64,000 nt of DNA. Origin: Actinomycetales bacterium (GTDB taxonomy: Bacteria; Actinomycetota; Actinomycetes; Actinomycetales; Dermatophilaceae). Within the stretch, counting starts at the first letter, position 1. The number at the start of each line of letters is the position of its first letter. Both the position numbers and the translations under genes were made by a program. The notes under the pieces were generated by a model. That model was not told the origin of the DNA. It was given only the letters and a program-made list of their open reading frames with translations, and did not search any database. Positions 19,615 through 28,321 of the stretch are shown piece by piece. The DNA lies in assembly GCA_016710385.1 (NCBI GenBank), contig JADJVX010000017.1, forward strand, positions 62,001 to 126,000, in the 5' to 3' direction.

Positions 19615-20214
19615 GTGGCGACCGAGCACTACTTCTCCGCCGATCCCTCCAGCACGCAGGATCGGCGGACCATCACGGTCCGGCTGGCCGATCGGGACCT
19701 GCGCGTCGTGACCGCCGGCGGCACCTTCTCCCCCGATCACCTCGACACGGGCACCCGGGTGCTCCTCGACGAGGTCCCGGCCCCGCCCCCAGCGGGCGCC
19801 TTGCTGGATCTTGGCTGCGGGTGGGGTCCCATCGCGCTCACCCTCGGCCTGCTCTCACCCGGTGCAGATGTGTATGCCGTGGACGTCAACGAGCGGGCCC
19901 TCGGACTGACCAGAGAGAACGCCGCCGCCCTCGGCCTCGACCGCGTCCTGGCCTGCCGACCCGAGGACGTCGATCCGCAGATCCGGTTCGCGACCATCTG
20001 GTCCAACCCCCCGATCCGGGTGGGCAAGGCGGTCCTGCACGATCTGCTCGCCACGTGGCTGCCGCGGCTGGAACCGGACGGCACGGCATACCTCGTCGTG
20101 GCGAAGCAGCTGGGTGCCGACTCGCTCGCCCGCTGGATCGAACACGACCTCGGTATGCCGTGTCGTCGGCTCGCCATCGCGCGTGGCTTCCGGGTGCTGG
20201 CCGTCAGTCGGTGA
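19615..20214 (+). CDS. Class I SAM-dependent methyltransferase (RsmC-like MTS domain)
   Basis: A 199-residue single-domain methyltransferase. Motif I is LLDLGCGWGPIAL (about residue 63) and motif IV is WSNPPIRVG, the NPPx tetrad of enzymes that methylate exocyclic or ring amino groups. This matches the MTS domain (PF05175) of rRNA guanine-N2 methyltransferases such as RsmC and RlmG but lacks their N-terminal half; single-domain actinobacterial homologues are common. GTG at 19615 follows TAGAGT (19601-19606) by 8 bases. Its stop overlaps the convergent dapF end by 11 bases. Exact target unknown. Confidence 0.88.
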   Translation: MATEHYFSADPSSTQDRRTITVRLADRDLRVVTAGGTFSPDHLDTGTRVLLDEVPAPPPAGALLDLGCGWGPIALTLGLLSPGADVYAVDVNERALGLTRENAAALGLDRVLACRPEDVDPQIRFATIWSNPPIRVGKAVLHDLLATWLPRLEPDGTAYLVVAKQLGADSLARWIEHDLGMPCRRLAIARGFRVLAVSR

Positions 20215-21082
20215 AGATCCCGTCGGCCACCAGGGCCGCCGGTCCGGCGAGCTCGACCGTCTCGTCCGACTCGACGGTCACAGTGAGCCGCCCGCCTGGG
20301 ACGTCGACGGTCCACACTGCTGTGTCCTGCGAGGGGCCCTCCCACCAGCGCACCGCCAGCGCCGCCGCGACGGCACCGGTGCCACATGAGCGGGTTTCAC
20401 CGACGCCGCGCTCGTGCACCCGCATCGCCAGCTGCCCAGGCCCGACCGCCCGGACGAACTCGACGTTGGTGCCGGCCGGCGGCACGGGGGCGACGACCGG
20501 TGCCGAGCTGAGGTCGAGATCGGCCAGGTCGATGTCGGGCGGTAGCACGACGACGGTATGGGGGTTGCCGAGATCGACCCGAAGCCCCGGCAGATCGGGT
20601 ATGCCGGCCGCGGACACCACCGCAGTAAAGCCCTCGGCTGCGGCCTGCGCGGGGTCTTCCAGGCGCCAGGGGCCGAGGTTGACGGCATACCCGATGGGGG
20701 TAGTGCGCACGTGCTTGATGCCTGCGCGGGTGGCGATGGCGAAGTCGGGCCTGGTTTCCAGCCCCTCGCGGGCGAGGTAGGCCGCGAAGACCCGCGTGCC
20801 GTTGCCGCACATCTGGGCCACCGACCCGTCGGCGTTGCGATAGTCCATGAACCAGTCGGCCTGTCCGGCAAGGGCCTGGACCTCCGGCTCGGTCGCGTGG
20901 GCCGTGCGGACGACGCGGATGACGCCATCGCCACCGATGCCGCTACGGCGGTCGGCCAGCCGGCGCACGAGGTCGGCCGAGAGGTCGCGGGTGCCGTCGA
21001 GGTCGGGCACGAGCACGAAGTCGTTCTGGGTGCCGTGACCCTTGGTGAACGGCAGGCCCGGTGCGGTGGTGCTCGTCGTCAT
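20204..21082 (-). CDS. dapF: Diaminopimelate epimerase
   Basis: A 292-residue cofactor-independent epimerase that converts LL- to meso-diaminopimelate for lysine and peptidoglycan. Both catalytic Cys are present, in MCGNGTRVFA (about residue 94) and RSCGTGAVAA, and the N-terminal KGHGTQNDFV is typical. Two in-frame ATGs exist; 21082 is preferred because AGGAAG lies about 9 bases before it, whereas the ATG at 21091 touches the site. It is the last gene of miaB-def-miaA-dapF. Confidence 0.96.
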   Translation of the reverse strand: MTTSTTAPGLPFTKGHGTQNDFVLVPDLDGTRDLSADLVRRLADRRSGIGGDGVIRVVRTAHATEPEVQALAGQADWFMDYRNADGSVAQMCGNGTRVFAAYLAREGLETRPDFAIATRAGIKHVRTTPIGYAVNLGPWRLEDPAQAAAEGFTAVVSAAGIPDLPGLRVDLGNPHTVVVLPPDIDLADLDLSSAPVVAPVPPAGTNVEFVRAVGPGQLAMRVHERGVGETRSCGTGAVAAALAVRWWEGPSQDTAVWTVDVPGGRLTVTVESDETVELAGPAALVADGIFTD

Positions 21083-21087
21083 AAGGG

Positions 21088-22035
21088 TCATTCTTCCTGC
21101 TGTGCTGCCCGCCAGAGCGCCAGTGCCTGGTCGAGCAGGTCAGGAGCGTCGGCCGGCAGCCAGCAGATCCGGGGGTCCGCACCGAACCAGCTCTGCTGAC
21201 GGCGAGCGAACTTCCTGGTGAGTGTGGCCGTCTGGGCTATCGCCTCGACGCGACTGAGGTCGCCGGCGAGACAGGCGATCGCCTGGGCGTAGCCGATCGC
21301 CGTCCGAGCGGTGCGCCCGTCTGCTAGCCCGTGGGCAAGCAGGTGACTGACCTCGTCGAGCAGGCCGTGGTCGAACATCGCGGCGCTTCGGCCATCGATC
21401 CGCGCGTCCAGCGCGGGACGGTCCAGCGCCAACCCGATGACCGTGGTCGGCCATACCGATCGGCGCTGCGGCAGGGTGGCGCTGAACGGCTTGCCGGTGA
21501 GCTCGATGACTTCGAGCGCTCTGACGATGCGCCGCCCGTTGCGCGGCTCGATGCGCGTCGCTGCCACCGGATCTCGTTGCCCTAGAACGGCATACAGGGC
21601 TTCCACGCCCTCTGAGGCGAGCCGGGCCTCCCAACGGGAGCGGACGGCGGGGTCGGTCGGGGGAATGTCGAAGTGGTCCAAGGCCGCCCGCACGTAGAGC
21701 CCGGACCCGCCGACGAGGATCGGCACCCGCTGACGGTCGAGGATCGCGGTGAGGTCGCGGCGGGCCGCGGCTTGGTATGCCGCGACGCTGGCTTCCTCGG
21801 TGACCTCCAGGACGTCGAGTTGATGATGGGGTATGCCGTGCCGCTGATCCACCGGGATCTTGGCGGTGCCGACATCCATCCCCCGGTAAAGCTGCATCGC
21901 GTCGGCGTTGACGATCTCACCGTCCAGCGCCAGAGCCAAGGCGATGGCGAGGTCGGACTTGCCGGTCGCGGTCGGGCCGACCACGGCCAGGATTCGCCCA
22001 CCGGCACCGTCGCGGCGGGGCGCGGAGGCGGTCAC
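21088..22035 (-). CDS. miaA: tRNA dimethylallyltransferase
   Basis: A 315-residue enzyme that adds the dimethylallyl group to A37 of tRNAs. It has the P-loop VVGPTATGKSDLAIALA, NADAMQLYRGMDVGTAKI and GGSGLYVRAALD. Its GTG start (22035) overlaps the def stop as GTGA, so translation is probably coupled. A long open frame upstream overlaps def and is not coding. With miaB in the same chain, this operon carries both enzymes of the ms2i6A37 pathway. Confidence 0.96.
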   Translation of the reverse strand: MTASAPRRDGAGGRILAVVGPTATGKSDLAIALALALDGEIVNADAMQLYRGMDVGTAKIPVDQRHGIPHHQLDVLEVTEEASVAAYQAAARRDLTAILDRQRVPILVGGSGLYVRAALDHFDIPPTDPAVRSRWEARLASEGVEALYAVLGQRDPVAATRIEPRNGRRIVRALEVIELTGKPFSATLPQRRSVWPTTVIGLALDRPALDARIDGRSAAMFDHGLLDEVSHLLAHGLADGRTARTAIGYAQAIACLAGDLSRVEAIAQTATLTRKFARRQQSWFGADPRICWLPADAPDLLDQALALWRAAQQEE

Positions 22036-22673
22036 GACTCGGGGTGGCGATGTCCTGGGTCGCCGTGATCCTGCCCGCAATCGCACTCGCCTTCGCTGGA
22101 GTCGTGGCCGAAGGGATCGGGGTCGACTCCGGGCAGCCAGCTCAGCCCGGCGACACCCCAGCCGTTGGCCTTGGCGAGCTTGCGGGCCTTGCGGTGGTAG
22201 CGGTCTTCCAGTCGGTCGACATAGAGCCGGCCGTTGAGATGGTCGAACTCGTGCTGCATGCAGCGGGCGAACCACCCGGTCGCGTCGAACTCCAACGGTT
22301 GGCCCGCTGCGTCGAAGCCGGAGACGTGAGCGAACTCTGCGCGCTTGAGCGGGAAATGCTCACCGGGGAAGGACAGGCAGCCCTCTGACTCGGAGTCCTT
22401 GTCGGCCCGGCCTTCCGGAATCCGGGACACGGTGAGGATCGGGTTGACGACCACTCCCCGCGGAGCCACGCCGTCCTCGTTGGCCATGTCGTAGACGTAG
22501 ACCCGCAATCCCACACCGATCTGGGGCGCGGCCAGGCCGACCCCGTGAGCCGCGTCCATGGTGTCGAACATGTCCTGGACGAGGGTCGCCAACTCGGCAT
22601 CGAAGCGCTCCACCCGGGCCGCGACACGGTGGAGCACCGGCTCTCCGGTGATGACGACAGGACGGACACTCAT
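22032..22673 (-). CDS. def: Peptide deformylase with a His/Cys-rich C-terminal tail
   Basis: A 213-residue metalloenzyme that removes the N-formyl group from nascent proteins. The three family motifs are present: GVGLAAPQIG, EGCLSFPG (metal Cys) and QHEFDHLNG (two metal His). After the normal end near residue 180 there is a tail containing HDSSEGECDCGQDHGDPGHR, rich in His, Cys, Asp and Glu, which looks like a metal-binding extension. It lies 20 bases after miaB and overlaps miaA by four bases. Confidence 0.95.
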   Translation of the reverse strand: MSVRPVVITGEPVLHRVAARVERFDAELATLVQDMFDTMDAAHGVGLAAPQIGVGLRVYVYDMANEDGVAPRGVVVNPILTVSRIPEGRADKDSESEGCLSFPGEHFPLKRAEFAHVSGFDAAGQPLEFDATGWFARCMQHEFDHLNGRLYVDRLEDRYHRKARKLAKANGWGVAGLSWLPGVDPDPFGHDSSEGECDCGQDHGDPGHRHPES

Positions 22674-22692
22674 GCAGAGAAGTCAAGCACGA

Positions 22693-24291
22693 TCAGGCAC
22701 AGCTCCCGGCCCCGGGCAGTGACCCGGGTGCAGCCTCACGGCCGACAGGGCGGCCGACGGACGGCATACCGAGCGAGACGGCGGGCTTGGCGGCCGCCCC
22801 AGTCTCCTGGAGCGCCGCCCATGCCGCGCCGCCTGCCGTGCGCCGGACCGCGAAAGCGCCACCAGCGAGCGCCGAATCGGCCACGAGGTGGTGCGGAGCT
22901 CCATAGCTGACGCCCACCGTCACGAGGTCCCCGGGGCGGGGACGGTCGGTGACAGGGAGGTCGGCGGGCAACGCAAAGTGCACCAGTCGGTTGTCGCGGG
23001 CACGTCCGGACATGCGGCTGGTCTGGGCATCCTTGCGGCCCTCGAAGGGGGCCACGAGGACCTCGACCTCGCGGCCCTCCCACGCTCGGTGGCCGGCCCA
23101 GGAGATCTCCTCCTGGAGGGCGATGAGCCGGTCGAAACGCTCCTGGACGACCGGCTTGGGGATCTGGTCGGGCATGGTCGCAGCGGGAGTGCCGGGGCGG
23201 ATGGAGTACTGGAAGGTGAAGGCACTGGAGAACCGGGCTGCGGCGACGACATCGAGGGTGGCCTGGAAGTCCGCCTCGGTCTCGCCGGGGAAGCCCACGA
23301 TGAGATCGGTCGTGATCGCGGCATCCGGGATGAGTGAGCGGACCTCCTCGAGGATCCGCAGGAATCGGTCGCTGCGGTAGGACCGGCGCATCACCTTGAG
23401 GACGGCGTCCGATCCGGACTGCAGCGGCATATGCAGGCTGGGCATGACGTTGGGCGTCTGCGCCATCGCCTCGATGACATCGGTGGTGAAGGCCGCAGGA
23501 TGGGGGCTGGTGAACCGCACCCGCTCGAGCCCTTCGACCTCGCCGCAGGCTCGCAGCAGCTTGCCGAAAGCCAGCCGGTCGCCGAACTCCACGCCGTAGG
23601 TGTTGACGTTCTGTCCGAGCAGGGTGATCTCGACGACTCCCTGCGCGACCAGGGCCCGCACCTCGGCGAGGATCTCCTCCGGGCGGCGGTCCTGCTCCTT
23701 GCCGCGCAGGCTCGGCACGATGCAGAAGGTGCAGGTGTTGTTGCACCCCACCGAGATGGAGACCCAGCCGCTGTATGCCGAGTCGCGCCGAGTCGGCAGG
23801 GTGGAGGGGAAGACCTCAAGGCTCTCGAGAATCTCGACCTGGGCCTTGCGGTTGTGGCGGGCCCGGTCCAGCAGGGCTGGCAGCGACCCGATGTTGTGGG
23901 TCCCGAAGACGACATCGACCCAGGGCGCCTTGCGGACGATGGTGTCGCGGTCCTTCTGGGCCATGCACCCGCCGACGGCGATCTGCAGGTCCGGGTGTGC
24001 GACCTTGGCCGGCCGCAGTTGGCCGAGGTTGCCGTAGAGCTTGTTGTCGGCGTTCTCGCGGACTGCACAGGTGTTGAAGACGACGATATCGGCGACCTCA
24101 GGTCGCTGGGCCTCGGGCAGTGTGGCCAGGTCGACGTAGCCGGCTGTCTCCAGCAGACCGGCCAACCGCTCGGAATCGTGGACGTTCATCTGACAGCCGT
24201 GCGTGCGCACGTCATAGGTGCGGGGCGCGCGGGGTTGCGAGTCGTCGCCGGGTGCGGACGGTGGGGCGTCAGGGATGGGTGTCGTCGTCAT
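22693..24291 (-). CDS. miaB: tRNA-2-methylthio-N6-dimethylallyladenosine synthase MiaB
   Basis: A 532-residue radical-SAM methylthiotransferase. It has the UPF0004 N-terminal domain with three cluster Cys (HGCQMN, NTCAVREN, GGCMAQ), the radical-SAM CNNTCTFCIVP motif, and a TRAM domain near the C-terminus. It acts after MiaA on tRNA A37. The ATG at 24291 begins MTTTPIPDAP. The C-terminal 80 residues after TRAM are Ala/Gly-rich and variable. First gene of the miaB-def-miaA-dapF chain. Confidence 0.96.
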   Translation of the reverse strand: MTTTPIPDAPPSAPGDDSQPRAPRTYDVRTHGCQMNVHDSERLAGLLETAGYVDLATLPEAQRPEVADIVVFNTCAVRENADNKLYGNLGQLRPAKVAHPDLQIAVGGCMAQKDRDTIVRKAPWVDVVFGTHNIGSLPALLDRARHNRKAQVEILESLEVFPSTLPTRRDSAYSGWVSISVGCNNTCTFCIVPSLRGKEQDRRPEEILAEVRALVAQGVVEITLLGQNVNTYGVEFGDRLAFGKLLRACGEVEGLERVRFTSPHPAAFTTDVIEAMAQTPNVMPSLHMPLQSGSDAVLKVMRRSYRSDRFLRILEEVRSLIPDAAITTDLIVGFPGETEADFQATLDVVAAARFSSAFTFQYSIRPGTPAATMPDQIPKPVVQERFDRLIALQEEISWAGHRAWEGREVEVLVAPFEGRKDAQTSRMSGRARDNRLVHFALPADLPVTDRPRPGDLVTVGVSYGAPHHLVADSALAGGAFAVRRTAGGAAWAALQETGAAAKPAVSLGMPSVGRPVGREAAPGSLPGAGSCA

Positions 24292-24378
24292 GGCATCGCC
24301 AAGGGTACGGGTCAAAGATGGCGAAGCCGCCGCCGGAATCCCAGCGACGGCCCCGCTCCTTCGGTCCGCGGCGACAGG

Positions 24379-24537
24379 TCAGCGGCCGAAGAGCTTCTTC
24401 ATCAGGCCACCCGGCTCGGCCGGCGGGCAGGAACACTGGTCGGCCTTGGGCACTCCGGCCATGACCTGCTGGACGTGCTGCCCACATCCAGACCAGGTCA
24501 CCTTGCCGCACCGGCGGCATTTCACGCGGCTACACAT
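24379..24537 (-). CDS. Small Cys-rich zinc-ribbon-like protein (52 residues)
   Basis: A short gene that ordinary length cut-offs would miss. It begins MCSRVKCRRCGKVTWSGCG and continues with GQHVQQVMAGVPKADQCSC, giving seven Cys and one His that could bind zinc, and ends LMKKLFGR. Similar small proteins with the CxxCGKxTWxGCGxH pattern are widespread; their function is unknown to me. ATG at 24537 has AGGAGA 7 bases upstream. Its promoter contains a perfect ATACCC/GGGTAT dyad between -10 and -35, so expression is probably controlled by a metal- or thiol-type sensor (inference). It is upstream of miaB on the same strand. Confidence 0.85.
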   Translation of the reverse strand: MCSRVKCRRCGKVTWSGCGQHVQQVMAGVPKADQCSCPPAEPGGLMKKLFGR

Positions 24538-24591
24538 CGGGTCTCCTGCGATCGAGGGGGCTCGGCAGGACGCCGAACCGAACTGTCGCAG

Positions 24592-24622
24592 ATAATACCC
24601 CCATGGGTATCGGTTCGGTCAA
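24592..24622 (-). promoter_or_regulatory. Promoter with CsoR- or MerR-like operator
   Basis: On the - strand: -35 TTGACC (24617-24622), -10 TATTAT (24592-24597), spacer 19 bases. Inside lies the perfect dyad ATACCC-CCAT-GGGTAT (24595-24610). CsoR-family operators are built on TACCC/GGGTA arms, while a dyad within a 19-bp spacer is the MerR-type layout; the sequence alone does not decide. The -35 overlaps the recX stop codon. Confidence 0.65.
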
Positions 24623-25296
24623 TCTCGCTGATGCTCGGGTGCGTTTTCGATGACATCGCGGACAACGGCATACACCGTCCCGGACCCATAGCCCTTGCGG
24701 GTCAGCATGGAAGCGAGCCGACGGGCCTGGACCTGGGGGTCCAGACCCGTCATCGTGGCGAGCTTGCGCGTGGCCAGCGCCTCGGCGCGGGCCCGATCGG
24801 TCTGCGGATCGAGTCCACCGATGGCCGTGTGGGCCACCTCGGGGTCGACACCCTTCTCCCGCAACTCGACGAGCAACGCAGCTCCAGCAAGGCCCTTAGT
24901 GCGCCGTCGGGACTGCACGAGGTGGTCGGCGAACGCCACGTCATCGACCAACCCGACCTCCTGTAGCCGATCGAGGACCTCGGTGGCGACCTGCGGTGCA
25001 CAACCCCGCTGGGCGAGCTTGCGCTCCAGTTGCGCACGCGAGCGCGGCCCCATGCTCAGTTGCCGCAGCACGATCGCCCGCGCGACCGTCGCCGGGTCGG
25101 GGTCCGACCCGGTCGGCTGGTGCGGAGGTGGTGACGATGTCGATGCCGGCGCCGACGGCGATGATCCCGACGACGGCGAAGTTCGGGACGACGGCGAAGT
25201 TCGCCCGGATGCTGGTCGCCCCTCTCGAGGGGAGCTCCCGGTGGCCGCCGCCAGCGCTTGGCGGGCGGCGGCCAACCGGTCGGGATCAGCTGTCAT
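24619..25296 (-). CDS. recX: Regulatory protein RecX
   Basis: A 225-residue RecA modulator. The C-terminal 150 residues carry the three-helix RecX repeats (RAIVLRQLSMGPRSRAQLERKL, GLVDDVAFADHLVQSRR, LRxKGVDPEVAHxA-type segments). The N-terminal 75 residues are Ser/Pro-rich and low complexity, with three near-repeats of a TSPSSR/TSPSSG unit. ATG at 25296, 15 bases after the recA stop; the upstream open frame overlaps recA and is not coding. Co-transcription with recA is expected. Confidence 0.93.
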   Translation of the reverse strand: MTADPDRLAAARQALAAATGSSPREGRPASGRTSPSSRTSPSSGSSPSAPASTSSPPPHQPTGSDPDPATVARAIVLRQLSMGPRSRAQLERKLAQRGCAPQVATEVLDRLQEVGLVDDVAFADHLVQSRRRTKGLAGAALLVELREKGVDPEVAHTAIGGLDPQTDRARAEALATRKLATMTGLDPQVQARRLASMLTRKGYGSGTVYAVVRDVIENAPEHQRD

Positions 25297-25310
25297 GCCG
25301 GGCCGCTGGC

Positions 25311-26351
25311 TCAGAAGTCGACCGGCACGTCGGCGATAGCGGGCTTGTCGACCCGGGGCCCGACGCCGAGCTTCTCCTTGATCTTCTTCTCGAGCTCGTC
25401 GGCGAGGTCGGGGTTGTCCCGCAGGAAGGAGCGGGCGTTCTCCTTGCCCTGGCCGAGTTGGTCGCCGTCGTAGGTGTACCAAGCGCCGGCCTTGCGAACG
25501 AACCCCTGCTCGACACCCATGTCGATGAGGCCACCTTCGCGGGAGATGCCGTGGCCGTAGATGATGTCGAACTCGGCCTGCTTGAACGGCGGGCTCACCT
25601 TGTTCTTGACGACCTTGACCCGAGTGCGGTTGCCCACGGCCTCGGACCCGTCTTTGAGGGTCTCGATGCGCCGGACATCGAGCCGGATCGATGCATAGAA
25701 CTTCAGTGCCTTGCCACCGGTGGTCGTCTCCGGGCTGCCGAACATCACGCCGATCTTCTCGCGCAGCTGGTTGATGAAGATGGCGGTGGTGCCCGTCGAG
25801 TTGAGAGCACCGGTGATCTTGCGCAACGCCTGAGACATCAGCCGCGCTTGCAGACCCACGTGGCTGTCACCCATTTCACCCTCGATCTCGGCGCGCGGCA
25901 CGAGCGCCGCGACCGAGTCGATGACGATGATGTCGATCGCGCCGGACCGGATGAGCATGTCGGCGATCTCCAACGCCTGCTCGCCGGTATCGGGCTGGCT
26001 GACCAGTAGCGAGTCGGTGTCGACACCGAGCTTCTTGGCGTAGTCGGGGTCGAGGGCGTGCTCGGCGTCGATGAACGCCGCGATGCCGCCGGCCCGTTGC
26101 GCACTGGCGACCGCGTGCAGCGCCACCGTGGTCTTGCCGCTGCTCTCCGGGCCATAGATCTCGACGACCCGTCCGCGCGGCAGCCCACCGATCCCGAGTG
26201 CCACATCGAGCGCGATCGACCCCGTGGGAATGACCTCGATCGGCGGACGCACGTCATCGCCCAATCGCATCACGGCACCCTTGCCGTGGTGCTTCTCGAT
26301 CTGTCCCATGACCTGCGCAAGAGCCTTGTCGCGGTCCTGTGTGATTGCCAT
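25311..26351 (-). CDS. recA: Recombinase RecA
   Basis: A 346-residue recombinase with Walker A YGPESSGKTTVALH, Walker B IIVIDSVAALV, the L1 region GEMGDSHVGLQARLMSQALR and L2 FINQLREKIGVMFGSPETTTG. ATG at 26351 (MAITQDRDKALAQ). No intein is present. It catalyses strand exchange and LexA self-cleavage. Upstream DNA (26352-26744) is shared with the divergent gltA gene and contains an actinobacterial-type SOS box, so SOS induction is likely. Confidence 0.99.
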   Translation of the reverse strand: MAITQDRDKALAQVMGQIEKHHGKGAVMRLGDDVRPPIEVIPTGSIALDVALGIGGLPRGRVVEIYGPESSGKTTVALHAVASAQRAGGIAAFIDAEHALDPDYAKKLGVDTDSLLVSQPDTGEQALEIADMLIRSGAIDIIVIDSVAALVPRAEIEGEMGDSHVGLQARLMSQALRKITGALNSTGTTAIFINQLREKIGVMFGSPETTTGGKALKFYASIRLDVRRIETLKDGSEAVGNRTRVKVVKNKVSPPFKQAEFDIIYGHGISREGGLIDMGVEQGFVRKAGAWYTYDGDQLGQGKENARSFLRDNPDLADELEKKIKEKLGVGPRVDKPAIADVPVDF

Positions 26352-26562
26352 GCTCCACCGTCTTCCTGTCCGAGAATCTGCCGTCCATAGGCGACCCGCG
26401 CGATCGGCCTGAGCGCGCTCCCCCGGGCGAACCCGCTGCGGTGAAGCACGACCGATGTTGTCGAGTCGGACGCTAGGCGTCCCCACCGACAACCCCTGAC
26501 ACCACGGCATACCGGCTGTGGATGGTGGGACTCGGCGGGAGACGCTGTGGACAAATGTGTCA

Positions 26563-26576
26563 CGAACAGACGTTCG
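26563..26576. promoter_or_regulatory. LexA binding site (SOS box)
   Basis: CGAAC-AGAC-GTTCG is a perfect inverted repeat of the CGAACN4GTTCG form used by actinobacterial LexA. It lies about 210 bases before the recA start and 170 bases before gltA. Distance to recA implies a long recA leader or a promoter close to the box. Confidence 0.8.
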
Positions 26577-26676
26577 AAGCCAGCGCGACACGCCGGCGCG
26601 CGCGCAGAGGCGAACGGTGGCCGGCGACAGTGCGTCCACACAACGCTCATCGCGCGTTCACCTGACGCAACTCACA

Positions 26677-26705
26677 TGTCACTCCCGCGAAGACCTGAAT
26701 AGGAT
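26677..26705 (+). promoter_or_regulatory. Candidate gltA promoter
   Basis: -10 TAGGAT (26700-26705) with a partial -35 TGTCAC (26677-26682) and a 17-base spacer. The predicted transcript starts near 26712, about 33 bases before the gltA start, and includes the CGGAGGT ribosome site. Confidence 0.5.
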
Positions 26706-26744
26706 GCCAGCAGCGCCACTCCCCACCCTGACGGAGGTCACCTG

Positions 26745-28025
<1,281 letters not shown>

Positions 28026-28034
28026 CCGGTCAGC

Positions 28035-28256
28035 TCAGGAACGGCGTCTCGGCTCCCGGCCGAGGCGCCGTTCCGTTGGCACCCCGAGGTCCTCGCACAG
28101 TGCCTCCCATACGCGCCGCGGCGGTATGCCGTCCGCGAGGGCTTCCGCAGCGGTCCGGTTGCCCAGCGCGGTGACGTAGTGGTCCTGAGCCAGCGTCGCG
28201 GCATACGTCGTCCCGAATTCATCGCGCAATCGGGTCCACAACTCGCTGTGCCGCAT
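28035..28256 (-). CDS. DUF3046 family protein
   Basis: A 73-residue protein with the DUF3046 pattern: RHSELWTRLRDEFGTTYAAT, then LGNRTAAEALADGIPPRRVW and EALCEDLGVP. Such genes sit near recA-recX in most actinobacteria, as here, but the function is unknown. Its 3' end lies inside the gltA terminator hairpin. One 9-mer repeat copy encodes the DGIP segment. Confidence 0.9.
   Translation of the reverse strand: MRHSELWTRLRDEFGTTYAATLAQDHYVTALGNRTAAEALADGIPPRRVWEALCEDLGVPTERRLGREPRRRS
28038..28074 (+). terminator. gltA terminator hairpin
   Basis: GGAACGGCG (28038-28046) pairs with CGCCGTTCC (28066-28074), and inside it CTCGG pairs with CCGAG, separated by one mismatch. The 14-bp stem starts 12 bases after the gltA stop and overlaps the last codons of DUF3046 on the other strand. 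Confidence 0.8.
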
Positions 28257-28321
28257 CCCGGGAGTCTGTCACGGCGCCGATGGGTTGACTGTCGGTCGTT
28301 CGTGGGAAGGTGAGCCTGACC

